This document shows positions 51,827 to 61,263 of a stretch of 64,000 bases of DNA, one piece after another. The notes beneath the pieces are model-generated. The model made no database searches. It was not told the origin of the DNA and was given only the letters and a program-made list of their open reading frames with translations. Made by a program: the position numbers and the translations under genes. The first letter of the stretch is position 1. Each line of letters opens with the position of its first letter. The stretch comes from Alteromonadaceae bacterium (GTDB lineage Bacteria; Pseudomonadota; Gammaproteobacteria; Enterobacterales; Alteromonadaceae). The stretch is from positions 39,488-103,487 of the forward strand of contig JABSOI010000020.1 in the NCBI GenBank assembly GCA_013216015.1, in the 5' to 3' direction.

Positions 51827-52948
51827 TTACTGAATAATTAAATCTGCGTGCAAAGAACCCGCTTGTTTAATTGCCTGTAAAATCGAAATAATATCCCGAG
51901 TTTTCAAGTTTAAATCCTTCAAAGCAGTAACCACTTCCGACACATTAGTTCCTGAAACAGTCGTTAATGTTGCTACTGCATCCTCACTGACACCTATCTT
52001 AGTTTCAGGCACGATAAGAGATTGAATTTGGTCATTTTGAGTGTTACTAAATTGAACGTTTGGTTGTGATACCCGATAAGTGGTTTCAATTTTTAAATTC
52101 AAATTGCTATGGGCAATTATCACGTCTGAAACCATCACATTAGCACCGGAAACAATCGTTCCTGTTCTTTCATTGATAACAATTCTTGCGCCGATATCAG
52201 GAGTTACCGTTAAGTGTTCTACAGCTGCTATAAAACTCATTGCATTAGCACCATTCAAATTAACCTTAATTTTTCCCGGATGAATAGCGGTGACTTCATA
52301 TTCAGGAAAATGTGCAGTCAAACGGTTAACAATAGAATCTGCTGTTGAAAAATCGGGACGTTTGAGCAATAAATGGATATTGCCATCCTCAGAGACAAAG
52401 TTGCTGTGTAACGTTTGTTCTACAGTACCGCCTCTAGGAATAACCCCGACAGTAGGATGATTTTTTTGAATTAAACTTCCATTTAAATCGTACTTATAGC
52501 CACCAACTAATAATTGCCCCTGACTCAGACTATATATTTCGTTATCTGCAGCCATCAAAGGCGTTAATAATAAAGTACCTCCAAGTAAACTCTTAGCATC
52601 GCCAATTGAAGATACACTTACGTCTAATTTATCCCCTTCTGAAGCGAAGGGCTGTAAAGTAGCAGTAACCATTACCGCAGCAACGTTTTTCGCCCGAATA
52701 TCTTTGGCTTTCACATTAACACTGAAATTAGCAAGGGTATTAACGATAGATTGAATTGTACTTTTTGAACTTGAGCTATCCCCTGTTCCTGCTAAACCAA
52801 CAACCAAACCATAGCCAACTAAAGCGTTATCCCTTACCCCTTCAACACGCGCTAACTCTTTAATTCTAACGCCATCCGCCATCGCATTTGAACATGAAAA
52901 TATCAGGCCTATATAACAGGATATTAAAAACGATCGAAAATTTACCAT
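51827..52948 (-). CDS. flgI: P-ring protein FlgI
   Basis: This is a 373-residue protein from ATG 52948 (a longer start six codons upstream also exists). A Sec signal peptide (MVNFRSFLISCYIGLIFSCSNAMA) precedes DGVRIKELARVEGVRDNALVGYGLVVGLAGTGD, the diagnostic FlgI opening. TAHFPEYEVTAIHPGKIKVNLN and ARIVINERTGTIVSGANVMV are also conserved. Forms the periplasmic P ring around the rod. It directly overlaps the flgH stop. Confidence 0.96.
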   Translation of the reverse strand: MVNFRSFLISCYIGLIFSCSNAMADGVRIKELARVEGVRDNALVGYGLVVGLAGTGDSSSSKSTIQSIVNTLANFSVNVKAKDIRAKNVAAVMVTATLQPFASEGDKLDVSVSSIGDAKSLLGGTLLLTPLMAADNEIYSLSQGQLLVGGYKYDLNGSLIQKNHPTVGVIPRGGTVEQTLHSNFVSEDGNIHLLLKRPDFSTADSIVNRLTAHFPEYEVTAIHPGKIKVNLNGANAMSFIAAVEHLTVTPDIGARIVINERTGTIVSGANVMVSDVIIAHSNLNLKIETTYRVSQPNVQFSNTQNDQIQSLIVPETKIGVSEDAVATLTTVSGTNVSEVVTALKDLNLKTRDIISILQAIKQAGSLHADLIIQ

Positions 52949-53538
52949 TATACTATCCCCAACCATTTGAAAAATTTATAGAGAACACCACTGTCCTGCC
53001 CTTCAGTAACAACACCCTTTCCATCAAAAACAATAGAAGTTCCGTAAACCCGATACGAAGGTATCGTGTTATTTGCAGAAATATCCTGAGAACGAATTTT
53101 TCCAGTAATAGAAATTTTCTGAACCTCACCATTAATAGTGATGCTTTGCTGCCCTGCAACAGACATATGCCCTATTTGGTCAATACTTTTAACCACAACC
53201 GTAATTTGTGTGCGGATAAAACCACTTCGACCAGTACTGGCTTCACCATCATTTTGAGCCTGAAGGGAAAGTCCTGCTTTGCCCGCATGTTCTTCCGCAA
53301 ACGCTTTACCGGAAAAATTAAAACCACCGCTCGCGCCCGTTTGTGCATTTGCACCCGCCTGAGCATTTTCTACCACAATAATGGTAATAGTATCTCCTAC
53401 ACGGTATGCGCGTTTATCAGCGGTCAACGACTGATAGCTTTTAGCATTAAATACTTTACGTTTTGATTCTTCTGCCATTAATTGATTAGCAAACAGAACC
53501 AAAATACACATCAATAAAATTTTAATTTTATAGTGCAC
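52948..53538 (-). CDS. flgH: L-ring protein FlgH without a lipobox
   Basis: This is a 196-residue protein. FlgH pattern: DKRAYRVGDTITIIVVENAQAGANAQT, VVKSIDQIGHMSVAGQQSITINGEVQKISITGKIRSQDISANNTIPSYRV. The signal peptide (MHYKIKILLMCILVLFANQLMA) looks like a signal-peptidase-I type. No LxGC acylation site is present, although most FlgH proteins are outer-membrane lipoproteins. It is shorter than the usual 220-230 residues. It forms the outer-membrane L ring. Confidence 0.93.
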   Translation of the reverse strand: MHYKIKILLMCILVLFANQLMAEESKRKVFNAKSYQSLTADKRAYRVGDTITIIVVENAQAGANAQTGASGGFNFSGKAFAEEHAGKAGLSLQAQNDGEASTGRSGFIRTQITVVVKSIDQIGHMSVAGQQSITINGEVQKISITGKIRSQDISANNTIPSYRVYGTSIVFDGKGVVTEGQDSGVLYKFFKWLGIV

Positions 53539-54448
53539 TTACTACTCCTTTTTTTATAACCTTTGCTTTAAAAGCTGATGCGGCATTATTAAGCTTTACA
53601 AGAACCACCTGGTTCAAATAACCTTTTTCAAGTACTTTTCCAAATGCAGAAATACTGATGTTTCCTTTTTTCAAGGTGATCTCAACTAAATCACCAGCAT
53701 CCACTAAAGGTATTTTTTCAATATAACGACGTTGTAAAGTAACCCCTGCACCAAGATGCCTGACGGTTCTAAACTCATTATTTTCAAAATCACTTAAAGT
53801 AACAGGCCCATTAAAAATTGAGACCCATTGTGGAATAACCTCTGCTTTTGTAATTACATCTCCCTTACTTAATTCTGATTTAACAACGAAGCCAAAACGC
53901 TTTGCTTTAACCGAATACCAAAGTAAGATTTTTTCAACTTCTTTGTTGTTAACTTCAACAGATATCGTAACCAATGTTCGTTTTTTAAGACTAAAGAAAG
54001 TCCCGTTTTGAACCTTGTAACTGATGTCCCCCAAAGGCAACCAGACATTTGTGGGTGATGTAATTAATGAAACTGATCCTTTGTACTGCTCAGTTTCCAT
54101 AAAACTTTCTAAAAATTCTTGTGCTGTTTCACTGATTTCATTTAACGATATTTTTTGCATTAACCGCAAACGCAACACTTTATTACCTGACCAATTTATC
54201 TTTTCCTTCGCCACTGAATTTAATAATTCAGCCAATTTATGTACGGATAATTTATCTTCCTGCGGCAAAGTTATTTCCATATTTGAAAGCTTTGCTAGAA
54301 GTGCAGACTTACCATTGGCGAAATGAATAATAGAACCAGCTTTAACTGTGCTACTGCCGACATAAAGCCCTGATTTCAATCTGGCCTCAATCGCCAGGAG
54401 ATCAGTGGTTAACGTCATAAATAACAATAAAACAGCTAAACGAATCAC
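53528..54448 (-). CDS. flgA: P-ring assembly chaperone FlgA
   Basis: This is a 306-residue periplasmic protein with signal peptide MIRLAVLLLFMTLTTDLLA. The C-terminal SAF/ChapFlgA domain is seen in KSELSKGDVITKAEVIPQWVSIFNGPVTL, EFRTVRHLGAGVTLQRRYIEKIPLVDAGDLVEITLKKGNISISAFGKVLEKGYLNQVVLV. Longer than the 220-residue E. coli protein because of an N-terminal domain. It overlaps flgH by 11 bases. Confidence 0.9.
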   Translation of the reverse strand: MIRLAVLLLFMTLTTDLLAIEARLKSGLYVGSSTVKAGSIIHFANGKSALLAKLSNMEITLPQEDKLSVHKLAELLNSVAKEKINWSGNKVLRLRLMQKISLNEISETAQEFLESFMETEQYKGSVSLITSPTNVWLPLGDISYKVQNGTFFSLKKRTLVTISVEVNNKEVEKILLWYSVKAKRFGFVVKSELSKGDVITKAEVIPQWVSIFNGPVTLSDFENNEFRTVRHLGAGVTLQRRYIEKIPLVDAGDLVEITLKKGNISISAFGKVLEKGYLNQVVLVKLNNAASAFKAKVIKKGVVSAL

Positions 54449-54450
54449 CG

Positions 54451-55227
54451 TTATCTTCTCAAATTATTGATAGTTTCTAACAATTGATCTGATACCTGAA
54501 TTAAACGCGCATTAAGTTGGTATCCACGTTGTGCCAACATTAAATTAACCATTTCTTCAGTCATTGATACGTTTGAAATTTCAGAAAAACCCTGCAATAT
54601 TTCACCAAAGCCCAATTCCCCTGCAGTGCCATAAATGGCTGCACCAGAATCTGCAGAAGCTAAATAAACATTATTACCCGCAGTAATTAAACCGCTGTTA
54701 TTAATGAATTTTGTTAATTCAATCTGGCCTAATTCTAGACGTTGACTTTCGCCATCAATTTCTGCAAAAACTTGACCTTTACTATTTATATGCAAAGCTT
54801 GAGTATCTACCGGCACTTGTATATTGCTTGACAATTTCAATCCTTCAACGGTGACCAAAACGCTGTCATTATTAACACGTAAACGACCGGCACGCGTGTA
54901 ACCCAACTCTCCATTTTGCAATTCAACCTCAATAAAACCATCACCTTGAATGGCAATATCAAAAGGGTTATTCGTTTGTTTTATGCTACCAACTGAAAAA
55001 TCTTGAGTAACAGAGCCGACATGAACCCCTGCGCCGCGAATTGATTCATTGTTATTTAAAGACGACTGCTGATTTAGATTTGCCGAAGAGTAAATTAAGT
55101 CAACAAAGTTAGCCTGACTTTTCTTAAAACCAGGTGTGGCTGAATTCGCAATATTATTGGAAATAATATCTATCAAGCTTTGTTGTGCATTCATTCCTGA
55201 TTCAGCAATATATAACGATTCGATCAT
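54451..55227 (-). CDS. flgG: Distal rod protein FlgG
   Basis: This is a 258-residue protein. N-terminus MIESLYIAESGMNAQQSLIDIISNNIANSATPGFKKSQANFVDL, then IQGDGFIEVEL, and C-terminus SEISNVSMTEEMVNLMLAQRGYQLNARLIQVSDQLLETINNLRR are diagnostic of FlgG. Two bases from flgF. Confidence 0.95.
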   Translation of the reverse strand: MIESLYIAESGMNAQQSLIDIISNNIANSATPGFKKSQANFVDLIYSSANLNQQSSLNNNESIRGAGVHVGSVTQDFSVGSIKQTNNPFDIAIQGDGFIEVELQNGELGYTRAGRLRVNNDSVLVTVEGLKLSSNIQVPVDTQALHINSKGQVFAEIDGESQRLELGQIELTKFINNSGLITAGNNVYLASADSGAAIYGTAGELGFGEILQGFSEISNVSMTEEMVNLMLAQRGYQLNARLIQVSDQLLETINNLRR

Positions 55228-55229
55228 GT

Positions 55230-55913
55230 TTAACGTTTCCCTATTTGGTTAATTCCGGTATTCAGCATTTGGTCGTAGGCCAATACAACTTTTTGTAAAC
55301 TCTCGCTGTGCCGGGACAATTGGATCATTTGTATCATTTCGTGACTTGAAGAAACATTAGAGGTTACTAATGTTCCTTGTTTTACAGGTGATTCAAGTTC
55401 TTTAGTTGCCCCGGTTATTTGATAAAGGCCGTTGCCTTTTAAGATAAGTTGATCATTAGACAGAGGTTGGACGATTGAAAAACGTCCAAACTCTGCTTTG
55501 TCTAAAAATAATGTGCCATCAGGTTTCGCACTTAATTGAGCTTCCCCGATATTTAATTCACCCTGCTGTGTCATAACCACGGCACCTGATGCATGTAAAA
55601 CCTGACCATTACCATCAAGGTTGAAGGCACCATTTTTACTGTAGAAAAGTTCTTTACCTAATTTTAGGGTAAAGTATCCTTCTCCTATAATTGCAAAATC
55701 AAGTTTATTGCCTGTCTCGTTAAGCGTGCCGGGTGCATCTGATATTTTTATTGATACATTGGCAATTGCCGGGTTTTGTTCACTTATTTGTGAAAACGGC
55801 ACGACAGCTTGATAACCGCTGCTATTTAAATTAGCAACGTTCTGACTTACCCAGTTCAACTGAGTTATGTTATTGTTTAAGCTGTTAACTACAGCACTAA
55901 TTGCATCAGTCAT
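55230..55913 (-). CDS. flgF: Proximal rod protein FlgF
   Basis: This is a 227-residue rod-type protein with NITQLNWVSQNVANLNSSGYQAVVPFSQI, FAIIGEGYFTLKL and the C-terminus TSNVSSSHEMIQMIQLSRHSESLQKVVLAYDQML. It precedes flgG, as FlgF does. Somewhat shorter than usual. Confidence 0.9.
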   Translation of the reverse strand: MTDAISAVVNSLNNNITQLNWVSQNVANLNSSGYQAVVPFSQISEQNPAIANVSIKISDAPGTLNETGNKLDFAIIGEGYFTLKLGKELFYSKNGAFNLDGNGQVLHASGAVVMTQQGELNIGEAQLSAKPDGTLFLDKAEFGRFSIVQPLSNDQLILKGNGLYQITGATKELESPVKQGTLVTSNVSSSHEMIQMIQLSRHSESLQKVVLAYDQMLNTGINQIGKR

Positions 55914-55923
55914 AACGGTATCG

Positions 55924-58002
55924 CTAAGCGATTTTCTCCATTTCTTCGGAAAGTCGTATCATTGAAAACGCTTTCACATTTGTTGTTGGTGGAATTTCAT
56001 TAAATGACAGTACATGTAAATGAGGAACAACCCGCTCAGAGATATGCTTAAGTTGTCTTCTCAGCATTGGCGAACAAATAAGTACCGGAGTTAATTTGTT
56101 AGTCAGCATGGATTCTGTTGCGGTTGCCAGATTTTTTAATAATGGTTCTGTAACGCCCGGCTCCAACATCATTGTTGTGGTGCCGTTATTAGTTTGTATA
56201 CCCCGTATAAGGCGCTGCTCTAAACTTGATTCTATGGTCAGGACATTGAGTTCACTTTCATCAGAGCTTACTTGCTGACAGATCTGGGTTCTTAATCTAG
56301 CTCTTACTTTGTCAGCTAAAAATTCTGCTTCTTTTGATACTTTTCCTTGATCAACTAAGACTTCAAGAATTAATTCCATACTGCGAATTGAAACTTTTTC
56401 TTGGATCAACAGTTGTAATACTTTTTGAATATCTGAAAAAGACAATACGGTCGGGATCAACTCTTCAATTAAATTACCGTGTGATTTTTGTAGCCGACTC
56501 ACCAGCTTTTCTGTTTCTGCACGGCTTAACAATTCACTGGCTGATTTTTTGATTAACTCTGTAGTATGAGTTAACAATAATGTTTCAGGATCTACGACCG
56601 TATAACCAGCAGTTCGGGCAAACTCTTTTTTATCTTCATCAATCCAATAAGCAGGAAGACCATAAGTCGGCTCTTTCGTTTTACTGCCCGAAAGTGGTGA
56701 ACGTTCGCCACCGGGATCAATCGCCATAAATTGATCGACTTCTATTTCACCACTGGCAACCTTTCCGCCAAGTATAATTAACTGGTATTGGTTGGATTTC
56801 AACTTGCTGTCATCAGTGATCACTAACTCAGGTAAAACCATGCCATAATCCATCGCATATTGTTTTCTGAAATTTGCAATACGCTCTAAAAATGATGCGC
56901 CATTTTCTTCAACGAACAGAGCCACTTTATTACCCAGTTTAAGTTCAATCGAAACTATACTGATCATTTGATACAGATCATCAATACTCTCATCTGTCGG
57001 TGACTCGCTGTCTTTCTTAACATTATTACCTTTTTCTTCCGCTTTTCTTTGATTTCGATAACAAACAATACCAGTGGTTAAAAACACAAAAAGTAAAATT
57101 AAAACAGGTGTAGAAGATATCCCGGGAACCAATAAAGTTAATCCAAGCGCGCCTGCAATGATAAATAATATTTTTGGGTAAGAAGATATTTGCTTGGCCA
57201 CTTCAGTGCCTAATTGTGCATCCGATGCAGCACGGGTAATAATAATACCTGTTGCAGTTGCGATAACTAAAGAAGGGATCTGAGTTACAATGCCATCGCC
57301 AATCGTTAACAAGGTAAATGTTTGTAATGACTCTCCCCAGCTCATCCCCATTTGTGCAATACCGATAGACAAGCCACCAATAATATCAATTAAAGTAATA
57401 ATGATGCCCGCAATGGCATCCCCTTTAACGAATTTTGTTGCACCGTCCATTGCCCCGTAAAAGTTTGCTTCTTTCTCTATGGTTTTCCGTCGTTCTTTAG
57501 CTTCATGCTCATCAATTATTCCCATATTTAAATCAGCATCGATGCTCATTTGTTTGCCTGGCATACTGTCTAAGGTAAACCGTGCAGCAACTTCAGCGAC
57601 CCTTTGTGCGCCAGCGGTAACAACAACAAATTGCACAACAACTAATATAAGAAAAACCACCATACCAACAACATAGTTTCCACCAACAACTTGATTCCCA
57701 ATAGTGCCGATAACATTACCTGCATCGCCATGGCTGAGAATTAAACGCGTCGCAGTAATATTTAAACCAAGACGGAATAATGTTGCAATAAGTAATAACG
57801 ATGGGAAAGTAGAAAAACTTAACGGTTTATCGGTATAAAACGTTAACAACAAAATTAATAAAGCAAAGCAAAAATTAGTAATCAACAGAAAATCTAACAA
57901 TTCTGGAGGAATAGGCGTAAACATCAGCATTAAAATACCGATGACACCAAAAACTAAAACCGAGTCGCTTTTGTTACTAATGGCAAATTTCATTCTATAC
58001 AT
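55924..58002 (-). CDS. flhA: Export gate protein FlhA
   Basis: This is a 692-residue protein. An eight-helix membrane domain (about 1-310) includes FSTFPSLLLIATLFRLGLNITATRLIL and RVAEVAARFTLDSMPGKQMSIDADLNMGIIDEHEAKERRKTIEKEANFYGAMDGATKFVKGDAIAG, the FHIPEP signature. The cytosolic domain (about 330-690) binds chaperone-substrate complexes (LPAYWIDEDKKEFARTAGYTVVDPETLL). The start is ATG 58002 or 57993. It overlaps flhB by eight bases. Confidence 0.97.
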   Translation of the reverse strand: MYRMKFAISNKSDSVLVFGVIGILMLMFTPIPPELLDFLLITNFCFALLILLLTFYTDKPLSFSTFPSLLLIATLFRLGLNITATRLILSHGDAGNVIGTIGNQVVGGNYVVGMVVFLILVVVQFVVVTAGAQRVAEVAARFTLDSMPGKQMSIDADLNMGIIDEHEAKERRKTIEKEANFYGAMDGATKFVKGDAIAGIIITLIDIIGGLSIGIAQMGMSWGESLQTFTLLTIGDGIVTQIPSLVIATATGIIITRAASDAQLGTEVAKQISSYPKILFIIAGALGLTLLVPGISSTPVLILLFVFLTTGIVCYRNQRKAEEKGNNVKKDSESPTDESIDDLYQMISIVSIELKLGNKVALFVEENGASFLERIANFRKQYAMDYGMVLPELVITDDSKLKSNQYQLIILGGKVASGEIEVDQFMAIDPGGERSPLSGSKTKEPTYGLPAYWIDEDKKEFARTAGYTVVDPETLLLTHTTELIKKSASELLSRAETEKLVSRLQKSHGNLIEELIPTVLSFSDIQKVLQLLIQEKVSIRSMELILEVLVDQGKVSKEAEFLADKVRARLRTQICQQVSSDESELNVLTIESSLEQRLIRGIQTNNGTTTMMLEPGVTEPLLKNLATATESMLTNKLTPVLICSPMLRRQLKHISERVVPHLHVLSFNEIPPTTNVKAFSMIRLSEEMEKIA

Positions 58003-59071
58003 TTTCCGTTGTTAATGAGGAATTGGTGGTATATAACCATTGATAAATCGGTGCTAATTCTTTATATAAATTTTCATCGACTCCACCACCAATTTTGCAA
58101 TTTTTAAAAATACTGCGGGCTAAAGATTTATTTCTAACTTGAGGGATTTGATAATGTAATCCTAAGTGACGTATTTTTTCAGCAAATGACCCTGCCCCCA
58201 TGGCAAGTATCACAGGTGCACGCATTTCTTTAGGTCTATATCGTAAAGCGACAGCTATATGTGTAGGGTTGAGAACAATAACGTCTGCATCTTTTACTTG
58301 TGCTAAAGATGTCGATTTTTCCAATAAAGCTTTCTGTTCTTTTTTCTGCTTAGCTTTAACTTGAGGATCACCTTCACGACGCTTATGTTCATCCTTGATA
58401 TCTTTTTTACTCATTCTCATATTTTTAGCAAAATCAAACTGGGTGTACATCAGGTCGATAAAAGAGATGGGTAAAAAAGCAACAATAAGCCAAACTAATA
58501 CCGTAAAAAAGATGAGTATTAATGCATCGACACTTTGTTCAAACGACATGTAATAAAATTTGAGTAAACTCGGAACGCCGTTTGTGACCCCGTAATAAAT
58601 TAATGTGCCTAAAACGGATAATTTTAGTGCCACTTTGAAAAGTTCAAATATTATCTTCATTGAAAATAATTTTTTCATGCCTTTCACTGGGTTCAATCGT
58701 GTAAAGTCGGGTTTAATTGGATGACTTGATAATATAAAACCCGTTTGTAACAACGAAGCGCATATCGCGATAATTGTGATCGCCAGTACAGGTAAAATAA
58801 ACATGGCAATTAATTCAAAAGCCGTACTTTGAAATAAAGATAACAGTACCTCTCTTTCAAAAATAAGTTGGTTCGACAGAACGATAAGGTTCCCTAAAAA
58901 GAGTAAAAATTTCGCACCAATTTCATCGTACATGGCGTAAGCTGCACACGAAAAGGCGACCAAGCCGAGAATAGCATTTAACTCAGCACTTTTACTTACC
59001 TGACCTTTTTTTGCTGCTTCCCGCAGTTTTTCCGGGCTAGCCTTTTCTGATTTATCTAAATCGTCTGCCAT
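57995..59071 (-). CDS. flhB: Export specificity-switch protein FlhB
   Basis: This is a 358-residue protein with four membrane helices and a cytoplasmic tail. N-terminus EKASPEKLREAAKKGQVSKSAELNA is typical. The autocleavage site NPTH is present near residue 266 (VIVLNPTHIAVALRY), so the hook-to-filament switch is potentially intact. It abuts fliR. Confidence 0.97.
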   Translation of the reverse strand: MADDLDKSEKASPEKLREAAKKGQVSKSAELNAILGLVAFSCAAYAMYDEIGAKFLLFLGNLIVLSNQLIFEREVLLSLFQSTAFELIAMFILPVLAITIIAICASLLQTGFILSSHPIKPDFTRLNPVKGMKKLFSMKIIFELFKVALKLSVLGTLIYYGVTNGVPSLLKFYYMSFEQSVDALILIFFTVLVWLIVAFLPISFIDLMYTQFDFAKNMRMSKKDIKDEHKRREGDPQVKAKQKKEQKALLEKSTSLAQVKDADVIVLNPTHIAVALRYRPKEMRAPVILAMGAGSFAEKIRHLGLHYQIPQVRNKSLARSIFKNCKIGGGVDENLYKELAPIYQWLYTTNSSLTTENV

Positions 59072-59072
59072 A

Positions 59073-59828
59073 CTATCCTGCCAGCAAATTCAGCCAAAAT
59101 TGGCTAAATAGTCCTGTTATTTTTTCAATTACTGGTGTCATTACCGGCACCGATGAAGCAAGAACAAATATTCCAATCATGATCTTTACAGGTAAACCAA
59201 CAAAATAAATATTCACTTGCGGCATTGACTTAGATGCAACGCCCAATGTGATATCTAATAAGAATAAGCAAGCAATAACAGGCATAAACAACAACATGGC
59301 TAACATAGTTTGCTGAGTTAAATAACCAATAAACATTCCGATGGAAGCATGAGATAAATGATCACCAAGCGGCACAACTTGATAACTCAAGGTCATCATT
59401 TTCACGACCTCCAGATGCATATCCAATGAAAAAAAGGCCATTAGAATTATCCAGCCAACAGCAACACCAACTAATGGAGAATTATTATGTGTAGCGGGAT
59501 CAATGATACCAGCAGCACCAAAGCCAATTTGCATATCAACTACACGTGCAGCAAAAAGCACGGCTGTAAACATAATTTGAAGACCAAAAGCTAATGCCAA
59601 ACCAAGCAATAACTCCTGAATAAAAACTTTAATTAACTCATTAACAGATAAATCACTGACAGGTGCAGGCATAACTAACGCAATTGATATACAAGCTATC
59701 ATCAAGAAAACGATTTTAATTAACCCGGGTAATTTACCAAAAGGAGTAGAATTAACCGTGACAAACATGGGGCCTATCCGTGCGGAAACAAGTGCTGCGG
59801 TTATGGCGTAATTGGCCATAACAGACAT
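59073..59828 (-). CDS. fliR: Export gate protein FliR
   Basis: This is a 251-residue, six-helix membrane protein. ALVSARIGPMFVTVNSTPFGKLPGLIKIVFLMIACI, GLALAFGLQIMFTAVLFAARVVDMQIGFG and FVGLPVKIMIGIFVL match FliR. One-base overlap with fliQ. Confidence 0.95.
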   Translation of the reverse strand: MSVMANYAITAALVSARIGPMFVTVNSTPFGKLPGLIKIVFLMIACISIALVMPAPVSDLSVNELIKVFIQELLLGLALAFGLQIMFTAVLFAARVVDMQIGFGAAGIIDPATHNNSPLVGVAVGWIILMAFFSLDMHLEVVKMMTLSYQVVPLGDHLSHASIGMFIGYLTQQTMLAMLLFMPVIACLFLLDITLGVASKSMPQVNIYFVGLPVKIMIGIFVLASSVPVMTPVIEKITGLFSQFWLNLLAG

Positions 59829-60106
59829 TAGATTGAATCCTTAATATACATAGGGATATTTGAAATTAAGGTAATTGAAAATTCAACAATAGTGATCAAC
59901 ATCCAGTGACCAAATACCGCTAAAGTCACAACAGCTGCAACAATTTTAGGGACAAAGGTCAACGTCATTTCTTGAATTTGAGTAACAACTTGAAAAATGC
60001 TGATACATAAACCAACTACAAGTGCAACTACCAGCATAGGGCTAGCAACTTGCAAAGTCGTCTGCAAAGTACTCGCCATTATTGAGAGGGCCCAATCTAA
60101 TTCCAT
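59828..60106 (-). CDS. fliQ: Export gate protein FliQ
   Basis: This is a 92-residue protein with two membrane helices. LQTTLQVASPMLVVALVVGLCISIFQVVTQIQEMTLTFVPKIVAAVV is the FliQ pattern. Slightly longer than the 89 residues of E. coli FliQ. Confidence 0.95.
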   Translation of the reverse strand: MELDWALSIMASTLQTTLQVASPMLVVALVVGLCISIFQVVTQIQEMTLTFVPKIVAAVVTLAVFGHWMLITIVEFSITLISNIPMYIKDSI

Positions 60107-60135
60107 AATTTGTTACTACCGATCTAAAATTACAA

Positions 60136-61263
60136 CTAAGTTTTACTATTATTGATTAACTGAATGAAAGGAACATTAGTAAGATGAGAATGACGGGCTA
60201 GTATGCTATTAACGAGTTCTTGTGCTTTTTCGCTTTCGCCATTTTGTTCTAACAACAAACTTTCTGCGTACTCTGCACTTAAACATTGGCTGTCGAGTCT
60301 TTTAGCAATTCGAATAAGTTTGTTCGCCAATTCAAAATTTCTTTCGGTAATAGCTATTACCGCCAATGCTCCGTGACTTTCTGCGAAATTTTTATCGATT
60401 AACAGCGCTTTTTCAAATGCAGATTTTGCGAGTTCACTGTTTTTACCGACAAACTCACACCAGCCAAGTAAATGCCATGTACCGATATGGTTATCCATAT
60501 ATTTAACAGATAAATAAAACTGTTGTTTAGCATCGTCAATATTGTGTAAAACCATTAACGACTGAGCATTAAGAGATAACGCCCGACCATTGGTAGGCTG
60601 CGTTTTTAAAATTTTAGCAAGAATGATCATTGCTTTTTCAGGTTTTAATTCAAATAAATCAAACGTTGCCTGCGCTAAAAGTGCGTCGTATTGTGTATTA
60701 TCTATAGCAAGTGCATTTTTAGCACAAATTTTACTTTGGTTTAACTCATTACAATCAAGCAAAATCATAGCAACTAAACCCAGTGCTTCAGCATTACTTT
60801 GATATGAAGCTAAAAAAGGCACAAGTGCTGCATTTGCTTCTAGTAAATCTGATTGCTGATATAAAACTCTGGCAAGCAAAATTCGAATTTCAGAAACGCT
60901 GTCGGCAAACTTCAAAATATTATTTAAACAAACTAAACATTGAGTGAAATTTCTTTCCAGGTAAAAGCTGAAAGCAATATTATATTCAACACTCGGAATT
61001 TGTTCAGGATGATTAGCCGTTATCTGCTGGAGATCTGCACGGGCTGATTTAGGTTGATGATTGAGTAAATATACGGTAGCACGATTAAAAATAAGCTGTT
61101 CTGAACTTCCATTATTTGAGATAAAATCGTTAATTGACGTTAGTGCCAAATCAAATTCTTTTAATTGACAGGCCAATTTTATTAAATCAAATAAAAGTGG
61201 CTCGTTAGTACTATCTTCTTGTAAATATTTTTTTAACGAATTTAATTGTGCAGTCATAGACAT
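60136..61263 (-). CDS. TPR-repeat protein heading the flagellar operon
   Basis: This is a 375-residue soluble protein made almost wholly of tetratricopeptide-like helical pairs (for example AEALGLVAMILLDCNELNQSKICAKNALAID, HIGTWHLLGWCEFVGKNSELAKSAFEKALLID). No signal peptide or membrane helix. It is the first gene of the operon, 29 bases before fliQ. AAGGAT precedes ATG 61263. TPR proteins serve as chaperones or assembly scaffolds in type III export, and a role in substrate handling is plausible but inferred. Confidence 0.8.
   Translation of the reverse strand: MSMTAQLNSLKKYLQEDSTNEPLLFDLIKLACQLKEFDLALTSINDFISNNGSSEQLIFNRATVYLLNHQPKSARADLQQITANHPEQIPSVEYNIAFSFYLERNFTQCLVCLNNILKFADSVSEIRILLARVLYQQSDLLEANAALVPFLASYQSNAEALGLVAMILLDCNELNQSKICAKNALAIDNTQYDALLAQATFDLFELKPEKAMIILAKILKTQPTNGRALSLNAQSLMVLHNIDDAKQQFYLSVKYMDNHIGTWHLLGWCEFVGKNSELAKSAFEKALLIDKNFAESHGALAVIAITERNFELANKLIRIAKRLDSQCLSAEYAESLLLEQNGESEKAQELVNSILARHSHLTNVPFIQLINNSKT

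Noticed and set aside
40993..61263. Non-flagellar type III (injectisome) system
   Set aside because: flgB, C, D, E, F, G, H, I and A are present and clearly flagellar, and there is no secretin, needle or translocon gene. The system is flagellar in origin even if its function has changed.
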